From positions 1-64,000 of the forward strand of contig JAXDZG010000011.1 of the NCBI GenBank assembly GCA_034086985.1: DNA of 64,000 bases, written 5' to 3'. Under the pieces are notes generated by a model. The model saw only the letters and a program-made list of their open reading frames with translations. It was not told where the DNA came from and made no database searches. The stretch's first letter is position 1, and each line of letters opens with the position of its first letter. Positions 25,462-33,672 of this stretch are shown here, in pieces. The stretch comes from Phascolarctobacterium_A sp034086985 (GTDB lineage: Bacteria; Bacillota; Negativicutes; Acidaminococcales; Acidaminococcaceae). Position numbers and translations under genes: made by a program.

Positions 25462-25595
25462 GGGCTGTGGCATTTTTTGTGTCCGTCCTAGCTCAGGCCG
25501 AATATGCTTGGTCTGCAAGTGCTTGCACAGCAAATGGAGCAACGGTCCCAATTGCAAAAAAATTGTAAAAAAGTAGGAAAAAATGGGAAAAGTAC

Positions 25596-25623
25596 TTGCA
25601 TTTTTCCTAGTTATGGATATAAT
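25596..25623 (+). promoter_or_regulatory. Sigma-A-type promoter of groESL
   Basis: TTGCAT (25596-25601), 16-nt spacer, TATAAT (25618-25623); the CIRCE operator begins 12 nt downstream. Confidence 0.78.
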
Positions 25624-25634
25624 AATAACTGTAA

Positions 25635-25661
25635 TTAGCACTCGGACAAATTGAGTGCTAA
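25635..25661 (+). promoter_or_regulatory. CIRCE operator (HrcA binding site)
   Basis: Perfect TTAGCACTC - 9 nt - GAGTGCTAA (25635-25643 and 25653-25661). HrcA binding here represses groESL until heat or misfolding stress. hrcA is not in this window. Confidence 0.97.
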
Positions 25662-25721
25662 CAAAACAAAAGCTCTCACGCTAAAAGCAAAGCATAAAGA
25701 ACTCGAAAGGAGTCATGAAAA

Positions 25722-26009
25722 ATGTTAAAACCTTTAGGAAGTCATGTTGTAGTAGAACCCGTAGTTCAAGAGGAAAAAACTGCCAGCGGCATTTATCTGC
25801 CGGATACTGCTGCTAAGGAAAAACCCCAGCAGGGCAAGGTTATCGCTGTAGGCGCAGGCAAATATACTGATAACGGCACCTTGATTAAGCCGGAAGTAAA
25901 AGTAGGCGATGAGGTTGTTTTCGCTAAATACAGCGGCACTCCTATTAAGCATACCGGCAAGGATTATTTGATTTTGGAAGAGCGCGACATCCTCGCCATC
26001 ATTGAATAA
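25722..26009 (+). CDS. groES: Co-chaperonin GroES
   Basis: A 95-residue chaperonin-10 lid subunit. It opens LKPLGSHVVVEPVVQEEKTASGIYLPD, containing the mobile loop (about 16-31), and ends with the usual RDILAIIE. It works with GroEL in ATP-driven protein folding in the cytoplasm. The ATG at 25722 follows AAAGGAG. First gene behind the CIRCE-controlled promoter, 44 nt before groEL. Confidence 0.98.
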   Translation: MLKPLGSHVVVEPVVQEEKTASGIYLPDTAAKEKPQQGKVIAVGAGKYTDNGTLIKPEVKVGDEVVFAKYSGTPIKHTGKDYLILEERDILAIIE

Positions 26010-26053
26010 TAAGAGATTGTAGTTTTACTAATAGATAGAAGGAGCGATTAAAA

Positions 26054-27682
26054 ATGGCTAAAGAAATTCGTTTTAATGAAGAAGCTCGCCGCAGCCTGGA
26101 GCGTGGCGTAAACGCTTTGGCAGACGCTGTAAAAGTAACCCTGGGCCCCAAAGGCCGTAACGTTGTTTTGGAAAAGAAATTTGGTGCACCCACCATTACC
26201 AATGACGGTGTAACCATTGCCCGTGATATTGAATTGGAAGATCCCTTTGAAAACATGGGCGCTCAGCTGGTAAAGGAAGTTGCTATTAAGACCAACGATG
26301 TAGCTGGCGATGGCACCACCACCGCAACTGTACTGGCTCAAGCTATGATTAAGGAAGGTATGCGCAATGTAGCTGCCGGTGCTAATCCCATGGTTTTGAA
26401 GAGAGGCATCAAGAAAGCCGTTGACGTACTGGTTGACGAGTTGAAGGCTGTTTCCCAAAAGGTTGAAACCAAGGAAGCTAAAGCACAGGTTGCTTCTATT
26501 TCCGCTGGTGACGAGGAAGTTGGCCAATTGATTGCCGATGCTATGGAAAAGGTAGGCGATGATGGCGTCATCACTATCGAAGAATCCAAGACCATGGATA
26601 CCTGCGTTGAAACTGTAGAAGGTATGCAATTTGACCGTGGCTACATTTCTCCCTACATGGCTACCGATGCTGACAAGATGGAAGCTGTACTGAGCAATCC
26701 TTTTGTCTTCATTACCGATAGAAAAATCACCATGATTCAAGACATTATGCCTGTTTTGGAAAAGGTTGTTCAAAGCGGCAGCGAGCTCTTGATTATCGCT
26801 GAGGATATCGAAGGCGAAGCACTGGCAACCCTGGTTGTGAACAAGCTGCGTGGTACCTTCAAGGCTGTGGCTGTAAAAGCTCCTGGCTTCGGTGACCGTC
26901 GTAAAGCCATGCTGCAGGATATCGCAACCCTGACCGGTGCAACCGTAATTAGCGAAGAAGTTGGCCGCAAGCTGGACAGCGCTACCATTGCTGATCTGGG
27001 CCGTGCAGGTCAAGTACGCGTAACTAAGGAAATGACCACCATCGTGGATGGCCAAGGCGACAAGGACGCTATTGCTGCTCGCGTAGCACAAATCCGCGCT
27101 CAAATCCCCGAAACCACCTCCGAATTCGATAAAGAAAAACTGCAAGAGCGTCTGGCTAAGATGGCTGGCGGCGTAGCAGTAATCAAGGTTGGCGCTGCTA
27201 CTGAAGTAGAAATGAAGGAAAAGAAGCTGCGCATTGAGGATGCTCTGAACGCAACCCGCGCTGCTGTAGCTGAAGGCATCGTTCCTGGCGGCGGCACTGC
27301 TCTGTTGCAAGTACAAGCTGCTCTGGCTAAGCTGAAGGTAACCGGCGACGAAAAGACCGGCGTAGATATCGTTAAACGCGCTATCGAAGAGCCCGTGCGT
27401 CAAATCGCATACAATGCAGGCTTGGAAGGCGCAGTTATTGTGGATGCTATTAAACGCAGCCGCAAGGGCGTAGGCTTCAACGCTGCTACCGAAAAATATG
27501 TGGACATGATTGCTGAAGGCATCGTTGACCCCACCAAGGTAACCAGAAGCGCACTGCAAAACGCTGCATCCATCGCTGCTATGGTACTGACCACTGAATC
27601 CATCGTAGCCGACAAACCGGCTAAGGAAGGCGCAATGCCCGCTATGCCTCCCATGGGCGGTGGCATGCCCGGCATGATGTAA
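26054..27682 (+). CDS. groEL: Chaperonin GroEL
   Basis: A 542-residue chaperonin-60. VTLGPKGRNVVLEK, GDGTTTATVLAQ (ATP site, about 86) and VVVPGGGTALLQ-type segments (IVPGGGTALL, about 411) are conserved, and the C-terminus has the GGM repeat tail (MGGGMPGMM). Length is standard. The ATG at 26054 follows GAAGGAGCG. No terminator is visible between its stop and the MetQ-type gene 14 nt downstream. Confidence 0.99.
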   Translation: MAKEIRFNEEARRSLERGVNALADAVKVTLGPKGRNVVLEKKFGAPTITNDGVTIARDIELEDPFENMGAQLVKEVAIKTNDVAGDGTTTATVLAQAMIKEGMRNVAAGANPMVLKRGIKKAVDVLVDELKAVSQKVETKEAKAQVASISAGDEEVGQLIADAMEKVGDDGVITIEESKTMDTCVETVEGMQFDRGYISPYMATDADKMEAVLSNPFVFITDRKITMIQDIMPVLEKVVQSGSELLIIAEDIEGEALATLVVNKLRGTFKAVAVKAPGFGDRRKAMLQDIATLTGATVISEEVGRKLDSATIADLGRAGQVRVTKEMTTIVDGQGDKDAIAARVAQIRAQIPETTSEFDKEKLQERLAKMAGGVAVIKVGAATEVEMKEKKLRIEDALNATRAAVAEGIVPGGGTALLQVQAALAKLKVTGDEKTGVDIVKRAIEEPVRQIAYNAGLEGAVIVDAIKRSRKGVGFNAATEKYVDMIAEGIVDPTKVTRSALQNAASIAAMVLTTESIVADKPAKEGAMPAMPPMGGGMPGMM

Positions 27683-27696
27683 AAGGGAGATAATGT

Positions 27697-28533
27697 ATGA
27701 TGAACAAGCTCGTAAAATATGCTTTAGTGGGTGCATTGGCTGCCTTGACCGTTTTTGCAGCCGGCTGCGGCGGTGATAAAAAGGAAGCTAAAAAAGCTGA
27801 TCCCAATAAGCCTGTTATCGTAGGCGTTAACCCCGGTCCCCATGCCATCATCATGGATAATGTAAAGAAGATTGCTGAGAAAAAGGGCTTGAAGATTGAA
27901 GTGAAGGAATTCAGCGATTTCGTAACTCCTAACTCCGCTCTGGCAGCCGGTGAAATCTGGGCTAACAGCTTCCAACACGAGCCCTTCTTAAAGGCTACCA
28001 TGAAAAAGGAGCCCTCCTTCAAGCTGGCTAAAGCCTTCAACACTGCTCTGTTCCCTATCAATATTTATTCCAAAAAGCTGAAGCCTGGCGACAAGATTCC
28101 TGATGGCGCTAAGATTGCCATTCCTAACGACCCCACCAATGGCGGTCGTAGCATCCTGCTGTTGGCATCTCATGGCCTTCTGAAGGTTAAGAATCCCCAG
28201 GATATCACTACTACCGTTAACGATATTACCGAAAATCCCCACAAATTCCAGATTATCGAGCTGGAAGCAGCTGCTATTCCTCGTTCCTTGGACGATGTAA
28301 CCTGCGCCGCTATTAACACTACCTACGCGCTGAATGCAGGGCTGAACCCGGCAACTGATCCCATTCTTAGAGAAACTGCTGACTCCCTGTATGTTAATAT
28401 CGTAGCTGTCCAAGAAAAGGATTTGAATGACCCGCGCGTGAAGATTTTTAAAGAAGCTTATCAATCTAAGGAAAACGGCGATTTCATCAAGAAAAAATTC
28501 CCTGGCTCCGTATATCTGGGTTGGAAGGAATAA
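27697..28533 (+). CDS. MetQ/NlpA-family substrate-binding lipoprotein
   Basis: A 278-residue periplasmic binding lipoprotein of the NlpA/MetQ family, usually the methionine-binding part of a MetNI ABC importer. A signal peptide with lipobox (AAGC, Cys24) is followed by the family pattern VIVGVNPGPHAIIMDNV and the central INIYSKKLK...GAKIAIPNDPTNGGR. No metN or metI is in the window, so it is an orphan here. It begins 14 nt after groEL (GGGAGAT upstream, ATG at 27697 or 27700), which suggests read-through from the heat-shock operon. The ligand is not proven; the adjacent M20 amidohydrolase may act on a related acylated or peptide ligand. Confidence 0.88.
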   Translation: MMNKLVKYALVGALAALTVFAAGCGGDKKEAKKADPNKPVIVGVNPGPHAIIMDNVKKIAEKKGLKIEVKEFSDFVTPNSALAAGEIWANSFQHEPFLKATMKKEPSFKLAKAFNTALFPINIYSKKLKPGDKIPDGAKIAIPNDPTNGGRSILLLASHGLLKVKNPQDITTTVNDITENPHKFQIIELEAAAIPRSLDDVTCAAINTTYALNAGLNPATDPILRETADSLYVNIVAVQEKDLNDPRVKIFKEAYQSKENGDFIKKKFPGSVYLGWKE

Positions 28534-28580
28534 GCTTAGCTAGCATGTTAAGCTAGAACCGCTTTTTTCGGAAGGAAAAC

Positions 28581-29711
28581 GTGAACATCATGGATCTACA
28601 AGGTCATATAAATGTAATTTGGCCCCAGCTCCATGCTCTGGCAGAGCCTGCCTTTAAAGAAGTCCGTACGGCTTCTTTTTTGGCAGGCTTTCTGCGCAAG
28701 CTGGGCTATAGCGTGGAGGAGGGCGTAGGGGGCACCACGGCCGTGGTCGCCGCTCTAGACAGCGGCAAACCCGGCCCGGTGGTGGCCCTACGCACGGATA
28801 TGGACTGCCTGCTTTTCAAGCAGGCGGACGGCAGCGACAAGCCCATTCATGCCTGTGGGCATGATGGGCATATGACCATCGCCCTGGGCGTGGCCCGGCT
28901 CCTGGCGGAGCAGGGCTTGCCTCAGGGCAAGGTCAAGATTTTGTGCCAGCCGGCCGAGGAAATCGGCCGCGGCGCACTGGAGCTCATCAAGGCGGGCGCC
29001 TTGAATGATGTAGACTACGCCATAGGCTATCACCTGATGCCCAAGGATATGGCCCGTAGTGGCCAGATTATCGCCCAGATTAACTGGACGGCGTGTACCC
29101 TGATGGAGGGGGAAATCCGTGGGCTGGCAGCCCACGGCTCCCAGCCCCACCTGGGGGTGAATGCTATCGATGTAGGCGCCGCCATTGTGGGTGCGGTTAA
29201 TGCGCTGCCTACTAATCCTTTGCTGGGTGGCAGCGTGAAGACCACGCGGTTTATGGGCGGCGCCGGTTCCCTCAACGCTATCTGCGATAAGGTAAATATC
29301 GGCTTCGATTTACGCAGCACCTCTAATAGCGAGATGCTAAAGCTGCGCCAGAGGGTGCAGGATATAGTAGTCAATACGGCGAAGGTGTACGGCGCGGAGG
29401 CACAGTGCCACATTGTGGGCACTTGCCCCGCGGCGGAGGCGGACCCGTCGCTTTTGGCTGTGACTAGCGAAGCCATCGTGGCTGAGCTGGGCCCGGAGGG
29501 GCTCATTCCCGCTGCTTCCATCACTGTGGGCGAGGACTTCAACTTTTTCAAGGAGCAGCGTCCTAGCTTGAAAACGGCTAGCCTTGGCATTGGCTGCGAC
29601 CTCCTGCCGCGGCTTCATGACCCGGAGATGGCCTTCGACCACGCTGCGCTGGCTCCTGCCATCAGGGTTTTGGCGTCCTTGTGTCTTAAAATTTTACAAG
29701 CAAAGCCTTAA
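28581..29711 (+). CDS. M20-family amidohydrolase (N-acyl-amino-acid hydrolase type)
   Basis: A 376-residue metallo-hydrolase of the M20D/AbgB-HipO type. The metal-binding motif HACGHDGHM is at about 90-98 and the catalytic glutamates in AEEIGRGALELIKAGAL near 130; the dimerisation (lid) domain lies at about 175-290. Such enzymes cleave N-acyl amino acids or related amides in the cytoplasm. The start is GTG at 28581 behind GGAAGG; ATG 28590 is an alternative. It follows the MetQ-type gene by 47 nt with a weak hairpin between, and is ended by a strong terminator. Confidence 0.88.
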   Translation: MNIMDLQGHINVIWPQLHALAEPAFKEVRTASFLAGFLRKLGYSVEEGVGGTTAVVAALDSGKPGPVVALRTDMDCLLFKQADGSDKPIHACGHDGHMTIALGVARLLAEQGLPQGKVKILCQPAEEIGRGALELIKAGALNDVDYAIGYHLMPKDMARSGQIIAQINWTACTLMEGEIRGLAAHGSQPHLGVNAIDVGAAIVGAVNALPTNPLLGGSVKTTRFMGGAGSLNAICDKVNIGFDLRSTSNSEMLKLRQRVQDIVVNTAKVYGAEAQCHIVGTCPAAEADPSLLAVTSEAIVAELGPEGLIPAASITVGEDFNFFKEQRPSLKTASLGIGCDLLPRLHDPEMAFDHAALAPAIRVLASLCLKILQAKP

Positions 29712-29714
29712 AGT

Positions 29715-29747
29715 AACAGTCCCTTGCTTAGCAGGGGACTGTTTTTT
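29715..29747 (+). terminator. Intrinsic terminator after the M20 amidohydrolase
   Basis: AACAGTCCC (29715-29723) / GGGACTGTT (29735-29743) then TTTT. Confidence 0.92.
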
Positions 29748-29820
29748 ATGTCCTTGTTTGTTCTACTTACAATTCTAGCCTCTGAGTAAGCCGTTATTTA
29801 GTGCAAAGTTAAGGAAAATA

Positions 29821-29829
29821 TGCTATAAT
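29821..29829 (+). promoter_or_regulatory. Extended -10 promoter of the chromate-transporter pair
   Basis: TGCTATAAT (TGn-TATAAT) about 30 nt before the first CHR gene; no clear -35. Confidence 0.5.
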
Positions 29830-29860
29830 ACACTAAAATCCTCTTAAAGGAGCGATATTC

Positions 29861-30430
29861 TTGGAGTTGCAAAAAGTACAGGACGAGAATTTGCTGTGGA
29901 AGCTTTTTAAGTCCACCTTTATCATTAGTGCCTTTACCATCGGCGGTGGCTTTGTCATTATTCCCCTGCTTAAGGCTAAATTTGTGGATGAATATAAATG
30001 GATTGATGACAAGGAAGCCTTGAATTTAGTGGCTATTGCTCAGTCCGCACCGGGCGTTGTGGCAGCTAATGCGGCCATTAGTTTGGGCTATCGCCTGGCG
30101 GGCATCCAGGGAACGTTGGTGGCCTTGGGAGCGACTATTTTACCGCCGCTGATTACTCTGAGTATTATTTCTTATGCTTATGATGCCTTTGCCAATAATC
30201 AATATATCCAGCTGCTTTTAAAGGGTATGCAGTGTGGTGCTACGGCCATCATCATCAATGTGGCCATAGATTTGCTGAAGAAAGAATGGAAGAAAAAGCT
30301 GGCCCTGCCCTTGGCAATTATTGTGGGCACCTTTGTGGCCAATTATTTCTTCCATGTCAATCTTATGTATGCAGTTGTTGTGGATGCCATCATTGGCTTC
30401 TTCCTGCTGCGTGATAAAAAATACGTTTAA
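29861..30430 (+). CDS. Chromate transporter, half-size CHR protein 1
   Basis: A 189-residue inner-membrane protein with one CHR domain. The signature FTIGGGFVIIPLLKAKFVDEYKW is recognisable at about 27-49 (FTIGGGF...EYKW), followed by AQSAPGVVAANAAISLGYR and several hydrophobic helices. Half-size CHR proteins act as hetero-pairs with a second half in opposite membrane orientation. Chromate efflux is the name-giving activity, but the native substrate in gut-type anaerobes is unknown. The start is TTG at 29861 behind AAAGGAG. It is 15 nt upstream of its partner. Confidence 0.9.
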   Translation: MELQKVQDENLLWKLFKSTFIISAFTIGGGFVIIPLLKAKFVDEYKWIDDKEALNLVAIAQSAPGVVAANAAISLGYRLAGIQGTLVALGATILPPLITLSIISYAYDAFANNQYIQLLLKGMQCGATAIIINVAIDLLKKEWKKKLALPLAIIVGTFVANYFFHVNLMYAVVVDAIIGFFLLRDKKYV

Positions 30431-30445
30431 GGAGGTGGCTGATTG

Positions 30446-31021
30446 ATGAATTTGATGATTTATTGGGAGCTTTTTTGGAGCTTTGTCAAGGTTGGCGCCT
30501 TCTGCGTGGGCGGCGGCTATGCCTCTATGCCTCTTATTCAGGCTCAGGTTATTGATGAGCATGGTTGGCTGACCATGCAGCAGTTTATTGATATTTTTAC
30601 TATTTCCCAGATGACACCGGGACCCATTGGTATTAATGCAGCCACCTTTGTGGGTACTAAGGTAGCAGGCTTGCCCGGTGCTGTGTGCGCCACTGTGGGC
30701 TTTGTTTTTCCTTCGGTAATCATAGTACTCATCCTGGCCCATTTATTCTTCAAATACGGCGATATAGGCCCTGTGAGAGGCATTCTCAACGGCCTGCGTC
30801 CGGCGGTAGTGGCTTTGATTTGCTCTGCAGGCCTCAGCTTCATTTTTTTGGCCCTGTGGAATACGGAAACCCTGCCTAAAGACTTTACGAAGATTGATTT
30901 AATTGGTGTGATTGTGCTGCCCATTTCCCTTTGGTGTATTCGCCACAAGATGAGCGTTATCAAGCTCCTCTGTATGAGCGGTGTGCTGGGCTTGTTTTTG
31001 GGCGTAGTGGGGATAAGGTAA
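30446..31021 (+). CDS. Chromate transporter, half-size CHR protein 2
   Basis: A 191-residue partner of the preceding gene with the same CHR pattern: FCVGGGYASMPLIQ and ISQMTPGPIGINAATFVGTKVAG, then about five hydrophobic helices. Tandem half-size CHR genes usually form one functional transporter. The ATG at 30446 follows GGAGGTGG; a TTG at 30443 is the only other nearby choice. Confidence 0.9.
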   Translation: MNLMIYWELFWSFVKVGAFCVGGGYASMPLIQAQVIDEHGWLTMQQFIDIFTISQMTPGPIGINAATFVGTKVAGLPGAVCATVGFVFPSVIIVLILAHLFFKYGDIGPVRGILNGLRPAVVALICSAGLSFIFLALWNTETLPKDFTKIDLIGVIVLPISLWCIRHKMSVIKLLCMSGVLGLFLGVVGIR

Positions 31022-31129
31022 AGGATGGGTTACCTATTACTTTAGGGTAGCTTTCCCTATTCACTACAGATATGATTATGAAAGTATATGCTTGCTAGTT
31101 ATAGAGCAGATATTTAGGAGGGTTTAGGT

Positions 31130-31672
31130 ATGAGTTTCTTTACAGATTTAATAAAAGTAGTTACAACTATTACGGAGGGTATGGAGGCTGCGGAGACAAG
31201 CAATGTGCACATAGATGAAGCCAAGCTTGCTTCCCAACAAGCCGTAATGCAAAAGGATGAAGCACAACCAGCAGCTAAGCATGTTGAGGCTAATAAAAAA
31301 GCTACTTTTGATATGCAAGAGAAGCGGACACAAAATGAAAAGGTGCTTTTGAGTGTCTTTGCCTTGGGATTATATGTTGCTCGTTTAGATGGAGAAGCAG
31401 ATCAAGAGCTAGACTACATTGAGAGTTGCTTAGCAGATGCAGATTTGAGCAGTGAAGCCGTAATGCAGGAGATTGATAGAATTTATCAGAAAAAACAAAG
31501 CTTCTTAGAAATAAGAATGAAGTATTTAGATAAGATTTCTGTAGCAGAATTGGAATACGTTGATAGTGTGATTAAAGGTGTCATCGAAGCGGATGGGCAA
31601 ATTTCGGAAAAAGAACAACGCTTTTATAATAATACATGGCTTCCTTATGTTAGAAAGGTCAAGGGAGTGTAA
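31130..31672 (+). CDS. TerB-like domain protein
   Basis: A 180-residue soluble protein. The first 65 residues are polar and Ala/Glu/Lys-rich, probably disordered or coiled. The C-terminal part (about 70-175) resembles the TerB/DjlA-N helical domain, with two acidic D-G-E/Q motifs (ARLDGEADQELDYIE and IEADGQISEKEQRF), typical of the duplicated metal-binding helices of this fold. Such domains are found in stress and tellurite-resistance contexts, but no other ter genes are here. The ATG at 31130 follows GGAGGG. Function unknown. Confidence 0.72.
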   Translation: MSFFTDLIKVVTTITEGMEAAETSNVHIDEAKLASQQAVMQKDEAQPAAKHVEANKKATFDMQEKRTQNEKVLLSVFALGLYVARLDGEADQELDYIESCLADADLSSEAVMQEIDRIYQKKQSFLEIRMKYLDKISVAELEYVDSVIKGVIEADGQISEKEQRFYNNTWLPYVRKVKGV

Positions 31673-31729
31673 ATTATTCTTAGAAAATATTGCTGATAAG
31701 CCTTGTTCGGTTTAGGAGGTGATTGTCTC

Positions 31730-32200
31730 ATGGAAGATACCAAAAATAAGCTGACTGAGCAAGCTTTAACGGATAAGGGGAACGATAAAGCCATAAAGGA
31801 TGAGGTCACTGAGCAAGCTATAAAGGAAAAGGTGACGGAGCAAACCATAACGGTGTACCAAAAGGACTACAGTGAGCAATCCTTTTTTGCCAAAATTATG
31901 AAGTACGCTAAAATAATTGGTGTGCATTTGGTATATAAAGCACTGCTCTTATATTATGTTCTGCAGAAGCCGGAGCTTTCAGCTGCTGATAAGGCGATTA
32001 TCTATGCTGCGCTGGGGTATTTAATTAGTCCCTTGGATTTTATTCCTGACCTTACGATAGGCGTTGGCTATACAGATGATGCTTTGGCTGTAGCTCTAGC
32101 CTTTGCGAAGGTATTTATGTATATAGACGAGGATGTAAGAGCACTTGCTCAGCATAAGCTGGATGATATTTTTGGCAAGGGAACCAGCGAAAGTCTTTAA
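31730..32200 (+). CDS. YkvA-like (DUF1232) membrane protein
   Basis: A 156-residue protein. The C-terminal half holds the YkvA/DUF1232 core: KAIIYAALGYLISPLDFIPD followed by GYTDDALAVALAFAKV, a conserved short membrane-associated motif of unknown function. The N-terminal 40 residues carry imperfect repeats (TEQALTDK, TEQAIKEK, TEQTITVY). The ATG at 31730 follows AGGAGGTGATT; the TTG at 31703 would lie before that site. It is 57 nt after the TerB-like gene and probably co-transcribed with it. Confidence 0.82.
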   Translation: MEDTKNKLTEQALTDKGNDKAIKDEVTEQAIKEKVTEQTITVYQKDYSEQSFFAKIMKYAKIIGVHLVYKALLLYYVLQKPELSAADKAIIYAALGYLISPLDFIPDLTIGVGYTDDALAVALAFAKVFMYIDEDVRALAQHKLDDIFGKGTSESL

Positions 32201-32206
32201 GTATAT

Positions 32207-32245
32207 AAAAAATCTCCATGTCGTGTGACATGGAGATTTTGTATT
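32207..32245. terminator. Bidirectional terminator between the YkvA-like gene and brnQ
   Basis: Perfect 14-bp stem (32209-32222 / 32227-32240, loop GTGT) with A and T runs on the two sides, serving convergent genes. Confidence 0.92.
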
Positions 32246-32252
32246 TATAGAA

Positions 32253-33575
32253 TTATTTACTAGGGAAGACCATACGGTAGAGATAGCCTAAAAGGATACC
32301 GCCAAAGCAGGGCAGCAGCCAGCCAAAGCCCACATCAAAGAAGGGCAGATACTGAGTTAAAAAGCTGTCCAGCGCTCTTAAGTCAAAGCCACCAGCTCTG
32401 AGCCCATCAAAGATGGCGAAAATGGTGGTCAAGGTTAGGCAGATACGGAAGATAGCCTTGTCCCGCTTGAAGATGCTTTGGCCCACATTCAAAATCACAA
32501 TGGCGATAACGATGGGGTAGAGCATGCAGATCACGGGAATGGAGAACTTGATAATGTTATTCAGACCAAAATTAGCCACTACCAAGCTAAAGAGGCAGAT
32601 GTAAACGCAGAAGCGTTGATAGAGCACGCGACCACCGGTGAGCTGGTTAAAATAGCTGCTGATGGAGGTGGTCAGGCCAATGGAGGTGGTGATGCAGGCA
32701 AAGAAAATAATCAAGGCCAAAACCACCTGACCGGGGAAGCCCATGTAGTGCACGCTGATCACATTCAGCAGCTGGCCGCCGTTGGCCACAATGCCGAAGG
32801 CTGCGGTACTGGAGGCGCCGGCATAGGCCAAAGCGCCGTAAATCAAAGCCAAGCAAATGGCAGCAATAATGCCCGCATAAATGCACACCTTAGTGAGCTG
32901 TTTTTGCTCGGTCACGCCCTGGGACTGAATAGCCTTTAAGGTCGCGGCACCATAAAGCATGGTGCAGAGCAAGTCCATAGTGTTGTAGCCTTCCTGGAAG
33001 CCCTTAAAGAAGGGAGCGTTTTTGTAAACGCTATTGGCAGCCTGAAAATCGCCCATGGGATTGGTAATAACGCAGAAAATCAAGATGCCCAAGCAAATCA
33101 AAAGCAAAGGGGACATGATTTTGCCGATGTTATCAACGATTTTGGACGGATTAACCGATAGAAAATACGTTAAAGCAAAAAAGAAAATAGAGTAGAGCAC
33201 AAGGCCCATGGTTTCATAGCCCTTAGGTAGCAGCAGTAAAATGCCCGTATCAAAGGATACCGCCGCTGTACGGGGAATGGCAAAGAAGGGACCGATGGTC
33301 AGGGCACATAAAATCGTAATGGCCTTACCAAAGGCAGGACTCATGGGGCTGGCCAATTCGTTAGGGTCATCGCCATTTAAAATAGCCATGGCCAGAATAC
33401 CCAAAAGGGGCAGGCCTACGCCGCTGATGCAAAAGCCCAAGGTGGCCGTCGCCAAGTTTTCACCGGCCATTTGGCCTAATGCAGGGGGGAAAATCAAATT
33501 ACCTGCGCCAAAGAAAAAGGAAAACAGCATCAAGCCGATGGGCAGGATTTTTGTTAAGCTCATATTATTATTCAT
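32253..33575 (-). CDS. brnQ: Branched-chain amino-acid:cation symporter
   Basis: A 440-residue inner-membrane carrier of the BrnQ (LIVCS) family importing Leu, Ile and Val with Na+ or H+. It opens LPIGLMLFSFFFGAGNLIFPP (the FFGAGNLIFPP motif at about 17-27) and has about 12 hydrophobic helices. The ATG at 33575 follows GGGAG; the longer reading from 33614 has no ribosome binding site. It lies downstream of tyrS, beyond a terminator. A small hairpin (AAGCAG/CTGCTT) is in its leader; no promoter was recognised. Confidence 0.94.
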   Translation of the reverse strand: MNNNMSLTKILPIGLMLFSFFFGAGNLIFPPALGQMAGENLATATLGFCISGVGLPLLGILAMAILNGDDPNELASPMSPAFGKAITILCALTIGPFFAIPRTAAVSFDTGILLLLPKGYETMGLVLYSIFFFALTYFLSVNPSKIVDNIGKIMSPLLLICLGILIFCVITNPMGDFQAANSVYKNAPFFKGFQEGYNTMDLLCTMLYGAATLKAIQSQGVTEQKQLTKVCIYAGIIAAICLALIYGALAYAGASSTAAFGIVANGGQLLNVISVHYMGFPGQVVLALIIFFACITTSIGLTTSISSYFNQLTGGRVLYQRFCVYICLFSLVVANFGLNNIIKFSIPVICMLYPIVIAIVILNVGQSIFKRDKAIFRICLTLTTIFAIFDGLRAGGFDLRALDSFLTQYLPFFDVGFGWLLPCFGGILLGYLYRMVFPSK

Positions 33576-33625
33576 CACATACTCCCAAATCCATAATAAA
33601 GCAGCTCCCCTCAAAACTGCTTCTC

Positions 33626-33658
33626 AAAAAAAGGGGCGACCTCGCTAGATACGCCCCC
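33626..33658 (-). terminator. Intrinsic terminator after tyrS
   Basis: Minus strand GGGGCG / CGCCCC stem (33652-33657 with 33633-33638) followed by TTTTTTT. Confidence 0.85.
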
Positions 33659-33672
33659 ATAAGTTTACTTTA

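Noticed and set aside
25488..25601. Minus-strand 37-codon ORF with five cysteines (FFCNWDRCSICCASTC) upstream of the SCIFF maturase, considered as its precursor peptide.
   Set aside because: It does not show the SCIFF cysteine spacing, lies upstream of the maturase promoter so would not share its transcript, and overlaps the groESL promoter. It is Phe/Lys-codon-rich by virtue of A/T runs.
26048..27736. A 562-codon open frame antisense to groEL.
   Set aside because: It is a shadow of strong codon bias in groEL; composition (Ser, His, Asn, Tyr-rich) and lack of motifs or ribosome binding site argue against a real gene.
31130..32200. TerB-like gene considered as part of a tellurite/phage-defence ter system.
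   Set aside because: No terC, terD, terY or other ter genes nearby; only an isolated TerB-like fold next to a YkvA-like protein.
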